From Micromonospora acroterricola (GTDB taxonomy: Bacteria > Actinomycetota > Actinomycetes > Mycobacteriales > Micromonosporaceae), in NCBI RefSeq assembly GCF_003172955.1, contig NZ_QGKR01000177.1:1-49669 (forward strand): a stretch of DNA of 49,669 nucleotides, written 5' to 3'. Shown in pieces: positions 44,181 to 49,669 of the stretch. Each line of letters begins with the position of its first letter. The first letter of the stretch is position 1. The notes below the pieces were generated by a model that saw only the letters and a list, made by a program, of their open reading frames with translations, was not told the origin of the DNA and made no database searches. A program made the translations under genes and the position numbers.

Positions 44181-46735
44181 TGTTCCGGGCGACACTGAAG
44201 AGTCTGCTGGCCCGCAAGGTCCGGCTGATCCTGTCCGGCCTGGCGGTGGTGCTCGGAGTGATGTTCGTCTCCGGCGCGTTCGTGCTCACCGACACGCTCG
44301 GCCGCTCCTTCGACTCGGTCTTCGCCGACGGCTTCTCCGAGATCGACGTGAACGTCGCGGCGAAGCCGAAGGTGGAGGTCAGCGAGGTCGAGGGCGAGCA
44401 GACCGCCACCCCGCTGCCCGCCGCCGTGGTGGACCGGGTGAAGCAGGTGCCGGGGGTCGCCTCGGCGACCGGCATCGTCAACGCCGACGGCGCCCGCGTG
44501 ATCGGCAGCAACGGCAAGGTCGTCACGTCGTTCGGTCCGCCGCAGTTGGGCGAGAACTGGACCGGCGAGAGCGAGCTGCTGCAGCTGCGCGAGGGGCGCG
44601 GGCCGCAGGCCGACGACGAGATCGTCATCAACAAGTCGCTGGCCACGGCCGCGAAGGTGCAGGTCGGTCAGAAGGTCGGCGTGCTCACCGCGTTCGAGTC
44701 GAAGAAGCGGGACTTCACCCTGGTCGGCATCCTCGGTTACAGCGGTGACCGGGACTCGATCGGCGGCCTCAACGAGGTCTTCTTCACCACGCCGGTGGCG
44801 CAGCGGCTGATGCTCGGCGCTCCGGACTCGTTCAGCAGCATCACCGTGCGCGCCGCCGACGGCGTCCCCGACGAGACGCTGCGCGACGACGTGGCCCGCA
44901 CCCTGGGCGCGGGGTACGAGGTGAAGACCGGCGAGCAGGTGGCCGCGGACGCGTCGGCGAGCCTGAAGGAGGGCCTGTCCTTCTTCAACAAGATCCTGCT
45001 CGGCTTCGCCGCGGTGGCGCTGCTGGTGGGCACGTTCCTGATCCTCAACACGTTCTCGATCATCGTGGCGCAGCGCACCCGGGAGCTGGCCCTGATGCGG
45101 GCCATCGGGGCCAGCGGTCGGCAGATCATCGGTTCGGTGGTGCTGGAGGCGATCGCGGTCGGGCTGATCGCCTCGGTGCTCGGCCTGGCGGCCGGCATCG
45201 GGATCGGCGCGCTGCTGGCGTTCCTGTTCGGCAAGCTGGCGGGTGGGCTGACCCTGGCCGGCGTGGGCGTGCCGGCGGCGGCGGTGATCGGTTCGTTCGC
45301 GGTCGGTCTGTTGATCACCGTGGTGGCGGCGCTGCTGCCAGCGCTGCGGGCGTCCCGGATCCCGCCGATCGCGGCCATGCAGGACGTGGCCACCCCGGAC
45401 CGGCCGCTGACCAAGATCACCGTGGCCGGGTCGCTGGTCACCGGCATCGGCGTCGTGCTGCTCTTCCTCGGGCTCAGCGGCAACGCCAGTGGGCAGACCC
45501 TGCCCACCATCCTGGGTGGGGTGCTGTTCGCCTTCATCGGGGTGGCGCTGCTGACCCCGCTGATCAGCCGGCCGGTGGTGAGCCTGCTCGGCGCGATCTT
45601 CTCCTGGTCGGTGCCGGGCAAGCTGGGCCGCCTGAACTCCGGGCGCAACCCGCGCCGCACCGCGATCACCGCGGCGGCGCTGATGGTCGGCATCGCGCTG
45701 GTCACCGGCGTCACGGTGATCCTCGACTCGGCCAAGGGCAGCATCAGCGCCCTCGCCGAGGACACCATCAAGGCCGAGCTGGTGATCTCCGGCGTGCAGG
45801 GCGGTCCACGGCCGCCGAGCTTCGACCCGTCGGTGCTGGACCGGGCCAAGGCCCTGCCCGGCGTGCAGATGGTCGACGGCGAGTACGGCGACATGGCGAA
45901 GCTCGACGGCGAGAGCACCTGGGTCGCGGCGAGCAGTGACATCGCGTCGCTGCGGCAGATCTTCGGCGCGAAGCCGACGGCCGGCGACATCGACCGGCTC
46001 TCGCCGACCGAGATGCTGGCCAGCTCGGACACCGCCACCTCCCGTGGCTGGTCGGTGGGCTCGACGGTGAACGTGCAGCTGACCCGCGGCGAGGCACGCA
46101 CGTACACGGTCAGCGGCATCTACGAGTCGTCCCAGCTGACGAACCCGGTGACGCTGCCGGCGGCGGCGGCGAAGGACTTCGCCATACCGCAGCCCATCCA
46201 GGGCTTCATCCAGCTGGCCCCTGGCACCCGGGTCGCCGACGTGCAGCCGCAGGTGGAGACGCTGCTCGCGGACAGCCCCGAGGTGTCGGTGGCCGACCGG
46301 GAGGCGTTCATCAACCAGCAGACCAGTCAGCTCGACGGACTGCTCACGATGATCCAGATCCTGCTGGCGCTGGCCATCGTGATCGCCGTGCTCGGCATCA
46401 TCAACACCCTGGCGCTGTCGGTGCTGGAGCGGACCCGGGAGCTGGGTCTGCTGCGGGCGATCGGCCTGCGCCGCGGGCAGACCATGGGCATGATCACCGT
46501 GGAGGCGGTGGTGATCTCCGTGTTCGGCGCGCTGCTCGGCGTGGTGGTCGGCACCGGCCTGGGCGCCGCGGTGGTCGAGGCGCTCAAGGACGAGGGGATC
46601 ACCGACCTGGTCCTGCCCTGGGGTCAGATGGGCGTCTTCCTCGGTCTCGCCGCGATCATCGGGGTGGTGGCCGCGGTGCTCCCGGCGGTCCGGGCGGCCC
46701 GGATCAACGTCCTGGGCGCGATCGCCCACGACTGA
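44180..46735 (+). CDS. FtsX-like ABC permease with two FtsX domains
   Basis: Product of 851 residues. An N-terminal membrane helix (VRLILSGLAVVLGVMFVSGAF) is followed by a large extracytoplasmic domain, a first FtsX block of three helices (about 265-390, with IIVAQRTRELALMRAIGASG), a second N-terminal-type helix and extracytoplasmic domain (about 490-720), and a second FtsX block (about 720-850, with ALSVLERTRELGLLRAIGLR). This fused 8-10 helix layout is common in actinobacterial MacB-like systems that extrude lipids, peptides or antibiotics. It forms one operon with the ATPase and ends at a strong hairpin. Substrate unknown; the upstream response regulator suggests an inducible stress response. 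Confidence 0.93.
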   Translation: MFRATLKSLLARKVRLILSGLAVVLGVMFVSGAFVLTDTLGRSFDSVFADGFSEIDVNVAAKPKVEVSEVEGEQTATPLPAAVVDRVKQVPGVASATGIVNADGARVIGSNGKVVTSFGPPQLGENWTGESELLQLREGRGPQADDEIVINKSLATAAKVQVGQKVGVLTAFESKKRDFTLVGILGYSGDRDSIGGLNEVFFTTPVAQRLMLGAPDSFSSITVRAADGVPDETLRDDVARTLGAGYEVKTGEQVAADASASLKEGLSFFNKILLGFAAVALLVGTFLILNTFSIIVAQRTRELALMRAIGASGRQIIGSVVLEAIAVGLIASVLGLAAGIGIGALLAFLFGKLAGGLTLAGVGVPAAAVIGSFAVGLLITVVAALLPALRASRIPPIAAMQDVATPDRPLTKITVAGSLVTGIGVVLLFLGLSGNASGQTLPTILGGVLFAFIGVALLTPLISRPVVSLLGAIFSWSVPGKLGRLNSGRNPRRTAITAAALMVGIALVTGVTVILDSAKGSISALAEDTIKAELVISGVQGGPRPPSFDPSVLDRAKALPGVQMVDGEYGDMAKLDGESTWVAASSDIASLRQIFGAKPTAGDIDRLSPTEMLASSDTATSRGWSVGSTVNVQLTRGEARTYTVSGIYESSQLTNPVTLPAAAAKDFAIPQPIQGFIQLAPGTRVADVQPQVETLLADSPEVSVADREAFINQQTSQLDGLLTMIQILLALAIVIAVLGIINTLALSVLERTRELGLLRAIGLRRGQTMGMITVEAVVISVFGALLGVVVGTGLGAAVVEALKDEGITDLVLPWGQMGVFLGLAAIIGVVAAVLPAVRAARINVLGAIAHD

Positions 46736-46744
46736 CCCGCTCAC

Positions 46745-46784
46745 CACGAGACCCCGGCGCCGCGAGCGGCGCCGGGGTCTCGTG
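46745..46784 (+). terminator. Strong hairpin after the ABC operon
   Basis: CACGAGACCCCGGCGCCG (46745-46762) pairs with CGGCGCCGGGGTCTCGTG (46767-46784), an 18-bp perfect stem with a CGAG loop, 10 nt after the permease stop. Confidence 0.9.
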
Positions 46785-46867
46785 CCGTCGGCCCGGCGAA
46801 TCGTCCTCTGGCGCCCACCCGAGCTGCCAGGATGGCCGTGCGGGGGCGAAAGGCCGGGAGGGGCGAC

Positions 46868-47245
46868 ATGACGGAGCAGGATGCCTACCAGCGGGCACTG
46901 GACAACGCCGAGCGGCTGCTCGGTCAGCCGCTCGTGCTGCCGCTCGCCAGCGGCGAACCACCGGTCGGGCACGACTTCCGCCGCCTCGCCACCGTGCAGA
47001 CCTTCGGCGAGGCATGGCCCCGGGAGGGGTTGGACCTGCGCAGCCGCTGCCTGGTCTCGGTGGCGATCGCCGCCAGCCTCGGCACCCACGAGCCGCTGCG
47101 CGGCCAGCTGCGCATCGCCCTGCACTCCGGGGTGACCAAGGAGGAGATCGTCGAGCTGTTCATCCACCTGGCCGCGTACGCGGGCGCCGCCCGGGCGTTC
47201 GACGGGTACCAGGTGGCCACGGCCGTCTTCGCCGAACGCCCCTGA
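46868..47245 (+). CDS. Carboxymuconolactone-decarboxylase-like protein
   Basis: Product of 125 residues, all-helical, with the CMD/AhpD-like core (LRSRCLVSVAIAASLGTHEP, LHSGVTKEEIVELFIHLAAYAG). The reactive CxxC of AhpD is absent; only one Cys (CLVSV) is present, as in gamma-carboxymuconolactone decarboxylases and their uncharacterised relatives. No protocatechuate-pathway genes lie nearby, so a catabolic role is unlikely from context. The ATG at 46868 has a GGGAGGGG stretch about 6 nt upstream; the open frame from 46832 is shorter in support. It stands alone, converging on the HAD gene 7 nt away. Confidence 0.88.
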   Translation: MTEQDAYQRALDNAERLLGQPLVLPLASGEPPVGHDFRRLATVQTFGEAWPREGLDLRSRCLVSVAIAASLGTHEPLRGQLRIALHSGVTKEEIVELFIHLAAYAGAARAFDGYQVATAVFAERP

Positions 47246-47251
47246 CCCCGG

Positions 47252-47959
47252 TCAGCCGGCCGCGCCGGCCCGGTCCACCACCAGCGCCGCGAGCAGCTCC
47301 AGGTCCGCGCCGGTCAGGCTCTCCACCTGGTGTACGCCGGCGATGGTCGGCAGCGGCGCCTCGGCGGGTACGGCCAGCACCGCCGCGCCGGCAGCCAACG
47401 CGCTGGCCACCCCGGTCGGCGAGTCCTCGATCGCCACGCAACGCCCGATCGGCACGCCCAGCAGCCGGGCCGCCGTCAGATATGGCTCCGGGTGCGGCTT
47501 GGCCGCGACCACCTCGTCACCGCAGACCACCGCGTCGAAGCTGTCCCGACCCAGGGTATCCAGGGCGATCTCGACCAGCGGCCGGCCACTGGAGGTGACG
47601 AGCGCGGTGGGGATGCCCGCCTCCCGCACCGCCCGCAGCAGGGCGAGCGCGCCCGGCCGCCAGCGCAGCCCGGTGCGGAACAGCTCCAGGATCCGGGCGT
47701 TGATCCACGCCGCGCTGGCCTCCGGGTCCCGCTCGGGCTGCCCCAGGTCGTCGTGCAGGATGCGCATCGACTCGGCCATGCTGGTGCCGATGATCGCCCG
47801 GCGGGCGGCGATGGACAGCTCGCCGCCGTACTCCCGGGCGAGTTCCTGCAGTGCGACGTCCCACAGCTTCTCGCTGTCGACCAGCGTGCCGTCCATGTCG
47901 AAGAGCACGGCGGCGGGGTGATGGCTGCTCAGCGGATCCTCCAGGGTCGTGGCCGACAC
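47252..47959 (-). CDS. HAD-family hydrolase, beta-phosphoglucomutase/phosphatase-like
   Basis: Product of 235 residues with the complete HAD set: VLFDMDGTLVDSEKLW (nucleophile Asp21 and acid/base Asp23), motif II LVTSSGRPLVE, Lys in AAKPHPEPY, and motif IV CVAIEDSPTGVASALAAGA. The cap is the helical subclass I type. It resembles the beta-phosphoglucomutase/2-deoxyglucose-6-phosphatase group; the substrate could be a sugar phosphate or phosphoglycolate. GTG at 47959 is preceded by a CAGGAT-like box and no ribosome site. It contrasts with the HAD protein at 8363, which lacks the second catalytic Asp. Confidence 0.9.
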   Translation of the reverse strand: MSATTLEDPLSSHHPAAVLFDMDGTLVDSEKLWDVALQELAREYGGELSIAARRAIIGTSMAESMRILHDDLGQPERDPEASAAWINARILELFRTGLRWRPGALALLRAVREAGIPTALVTSSGRPLVEIALDTLGRDSFDAVVCGDEVVAAKPHPEPYLTAARLLGVPIGRCVAIEDSPTGVASALAAGAAVLAVPAEAPLPTIAGVHQVESLTGADLELLAALVVDRAGAAG

Positions 47960-48028
47960 CGGCGATCCTGCCAGGGCCGGCCCCCGCCGGTGGCAACGGC
48001 GGCCGCCGGGGTGACGCGGACAACCCGC

Positions 48029-48772
48029 TCAGCCCAGGTCGCACGCGTCCAGGGAGCGCTCGTACCCGCCGAAGAACGACTCCGTGCGCTGCTCGGCGGT
48101 GCCGTGCGAGCCCTCCGCGAACCACGGCTGGTCCGGGTCGTCGCCGACCGCCGCCAGCCCCTCCCGGAACTCGTCCAGGTCACCCTCCGCCAGGGTCAGC
48201 GCGCCGGAGCGCACCGAGTCGCCGAGATACGCCCCGGCCATGCAGTCGGCCTGCAACTCCTGCTGGATGGTGAAGTTGTAGCGGATGCCGAGCCGCACCT
48301 GGATGCCGTGGGCGTACTCGTGGCCGAGCAGATAGAACACGAACGCGTCACCGACCTGGCGGAACGCCGCCACCGACCAGGCGACGTCGTACGCGATGAA
48401 GTCGCCCTGCGAACAGTAGACCGCGTTGTTGCGCGGCAGCGGCTGGCCGCCGCACGACACCTCGCCCGCCCGCTGGTACGGCGTGATCCGCCGGATCGGC
48501 TGGAAACGCTGCCCGGACGCCTTGAACTGGGCCGCCCAGTACCGCTGGGCGATCACCTCGGCGTCGCCCACGTCCTGCTGGAACTCGGCGACGCTGGTGG
48601 TGCTGTCCGCCCGCGTGGTGCTCGGCCCCGGCGAGGCCGCAGACGGGTCCGGCGCCTGCCGCTCACCCTCCGGCTCGGCCACCCCGCCGACGGCGCAGGC
48701 GGCCGACACCAGCGCGGCGATCAGCAGGCCCACCAGCGGACCTCGGACATCGCGTCCTGACCGTGCCACCAC
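48029..48772 (-). CDS. Exported neutral zinc metallopeptidase-like protein
   Basis: Product of 247 residues. An N-terminal export signal (VGLLIAALVSAACAVGG) with Cys26 could be a lipoprotein site, though the preceding VSAA is a poor lipobox. A Pro/Ser/Thr linker follows, then a gluzincin-like domain with HEYAH at 151-155 and a downstream Glu172 in QELQADCMAGAYLGD, the pattern of the YpfJ/putative neutral zinc metallopeptidase family. Cys107, Cys120 and others could form disulphides. The GTG at 48772 has GGGAGG 4 nt upstream. Peptidase activity has rarely been shown for this family, so the call is by motif. It is divergent from the gene at 49119 across a repeat region. Confidence 0.88.
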   Translation of the reverse strand: MVARSGRDVRGPLVGLLIAALVSAACAVGGVAEPEGERQAPDPSAASPGPSTTRADSTTSVAEFQQDVGDAEVIAQRYWAAQFKASGQRFQPIRRITPYQRAGEVSCGGQPLPRNNAVYCSQGDFIAYDVAWSVAAFRQVGDAFVFYLLGHEYAHGIQVRLGIRYNFTIQQELQADCMAGAYLGDSVRSGALTLAEGDLDEFREGLAAVGDDPDQPWFAEGSHGTAEQRTESFFGGYERSLDACDLG

Positions 48773-48848
48773 TGTGCCTCCCCTGGCGTCGGTGCTGCTG
48801 CCCCTGTACCCCGCGGTACGGTCGCCATGCCCGCCACCTCATTCACGT

Positions 48849-49026
48849 CCGTGGGCGCCTCGCGGTTCAGGGCGTGGGCGTTCAGGCGCGGGGGCCTCGC
48901 GGTGCACGGCGTGGGCATTGAGGTGCGCGGGGGCCTCGCGGTGCACGGCGTGGGCGTTCAGGTGCGCGGGGGCCTCGCGGTTCACGACGTGGGCGTTCAG
49001 GTGCGCGGGGGCCTCGCGGTTCACGG
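48849..49026. repeat. 39-bp tandem repeat (minisatellite) in a divergent intergenic region
   Basis: Full units of 39 bp at 48910-48948, 48949-48987 and 48988-49026, a 37-bp unit at 48873-48909, and a shortened copy before it from about 48849. Each unit begins CGTGGGC(G/A)TT and ends CCTCGCGGT(G/T)CACG. The unit is 13 codons long, so every frame stays open through it. The 346-bp gap (48773-49118) that contains it holds no other feature I can support except the presumed promoters of the flanking genes. Confidence 0.85.
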
Positions 49027-49118
49027 GGTGGGTCCGCCGCATCGGGCGGGTCTTGCGGGCGGCCACCGTGCGGCCACAATGGGCCGGGGCGGGTGGACCG
49101 TCCGGTGAGGAGGGTCTG

Positions 49119-49481
49119 GTGCACGTGCTGGGCAGCCGCCGGCGCAGCCAGCCGGCCCCGCCGCACATCGTGTGGCGCTCGCTGCGCGACCCGTACGAGG
49201 CGGGCAGCCGGCCCTGGCTGGAGCTGAGCGACGACGAGGCGCCGCCCCGGGTGGTGGCGGGCTATGCGCCGGTGCTGCTGGTCTGGTCGTCGCTGTGGCC
49301 GCACCGGCCGCTCGACCGGATCCGCTTCGACCTGGCCGCCCTGCCGGCGAGCCAGGAATGCGCGTTGCGCTGGACACTCACCACCGACGGGGAGTTGCCG
49401 AGCGAGAGCACGCTCGGATACCTGCGACACCGGCTCAACTACCTGATCAACGGCCGTCTGCGGCGTTCCTACGGCCAGTGA
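49119..49481 (+). CDS. Small cytoplasmic protein of unknown function
   Basis: Product of about 120 residues, not recognised. It reads as a compact alpha/beta protein (HIVWRSLRDPYEAGSRPWLE; PRVVAGYAPVLLVWSSLWPH; LRWTLTTDGELPSESTLGYL; RHRLNYLINGRLRRSYGQ). No signal peptide or membrane helix. The GTG at 49119 has GAGGAGGG 4 nt upstream, a strong ribosome site; GTG 49125 is an alternative. The much longer frame open upstream to 48426 runs through the repeat region and is not credible. The last residues converge on the truncated gene at 49486. Confidence 0.75.
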   Translation: MHVLGSRRRSQPAPPHIVWRSLRDPYEAGSRPWLELSDDEAPPRVVAGYAPVLLVWSSLWPHRPLDRIRFDLAALPASQECALRWTLTTDGELPSESTLGYLRHRLNYLINGRLRRSYGQ

Positions 49482-49485
49482 ACCG

Positions 49486-49669
49486 TCAGCCCGTGCTGTC
49501 CCGGCCACGCTGCCACGTGTCGCCCTGCTCGGCGTGCCGCTCGGCCTCGTACCGCTGCTGGGTGGCCCGGGCGGCACGAGCGGCGGCGTCGTCGTCAGCG
49601 GAGCTCAACCGCCCCCGATCACGCCACGCCACCACACCGAACGCCCCAGCCCCCACCACGACGAGAATC
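49486..49669 (-). CDS. C-terminal part of a membrane protein (cut by the window edge)
   Basis: The last 60 codons of a minus-strand gene that begins beyond the window. It reads a membrane helix (ILVVVGAGAFGVVAW) followed by a charged tail (DRGRLSSADDDAAARAARAT, QQRYEAERHAEQGDTWQRGR) and a TGA stop at 49486. The helix-then-basic-then-acidic pattern and normal codon use support a real gene. It lies 4 nt past the convergent gene at 49119. Function cannot be judged. Confidence 0.65.
   Translation of the reverse strand, partial: ILVVVGAGAFGVVAWRDRGRLSSADDDAAARAARATQQRYEAERHAEQGDTWQRGRDSTG

Noticed and set aside
43874..47167. A 1097-codon open frame antisense to the ABC permease
   Set aside because: The codon pattern is the reverse-strand image of the permease (Gly/Asp/His/Arg-rich, no domain motifs). 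High third-position GC opens such frames in this genome.
48849..49026. CRISPR array
   Set aside because: The 39-bp units are directly tandem with no variable spacers, and no cas genes are nearby; the RecB-like nuclease at 41211 is a widely kept actinobacterial gene beside trmI.
48839..49168. A repeat-containing protein on the minus strand through the minisatellite
   Set aside because: It would be antisense to the start of the gene at 49119, and differences between units change amino acids as freely as silent positions, so there is no sign of coding constraint.

Overview
This is a very GC-rich actinobacterial chromosome segment, most like Micromonosporaceae (Micromonospora/Salinispora type). 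The reasons are the Pup-proteasome system, the strong third-position GC that opens long false antisense frames, the frequent leaderless GTG/ATG starts, and the gene order. I saw no tRNA, rRNA, CRISPR array, insertion sequence or prophage. All calls come from reading the sequence and the encoded proteins; no database search was run.

The backbone is the actinobacterial Pup-proteasome neighbourhood, with the same order as recalled for Mycobacterium tuberculosis: helY-like helicase (5474-8275), tatC-tatA (12123-13388), pafC-pafB (13988-16005), pafA (19858-21216), prcA-prcB (28217-29954), pup (30581-30796), dop (32280-33797), mpa/arc (36047-37828), trmI (38981-39982) and a RecB-like nuclease (41211-42125). 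Together these tag proteins with Pup (PafA), remove the tag (Dop), unfold the substrate (Mpa/Arc) and degrade it (PrcAB). PafB and PafC are WYL-domain transcription regulators.

Other genes interrupt this backbone. Between helY and tatC lie a HAD hydrolase, a LysR regulator with a divergent EamA exporter, and a lipid kinase. Between pafB and pafA lie a CDF metal transporter, a DUF3866 protein, a bicupin oxalate decarboxylase and a small membrane protein. A rhamnose and glycan cassette occupies three places: rmlC-rmlA and rmlB-rmlD-DUF2304-GT2-flippase-GT2 (21285-28162) between pafA and prcA; a membrane acyltransferase (30934-32202) between pup and dop; and a DUF2142 membrane protein plus GtrA (33835-35979) between dop and mpa. 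These genes plausibly make, flip and decorate one rhamnose-containing surface polymer. A zinc-rich endonuclease VII-type HNH protein sits between pup and prcB and overlaps the start of prcB; it is the most intriguing gene here.

The left end holds a secreted S8 peptidase with a tripeptidyl-peptidase-II-like insertion, an unknown anchored protein and an MHYT sensor. The right end holds a 3Fe-4S ferredoxin, a site-2 protease, an orphan LuxR-type response regulator, a MacB/FtsX-type ABC system, a carboxymuconolactone-decarboxylase-like protein, a second HAD hydrolase, a secreted metallopeptidase-like protein, a 39-bp minisatellite, a small unknown gene and a truncated membrane-protein gene at the window edge.

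At least thirteen genes have a TANNNT-type -10 hexamer 6-9 nt before the start codon, the signature of leaderless transcription. Strong hairpin terminators close most convergent gene pairs.
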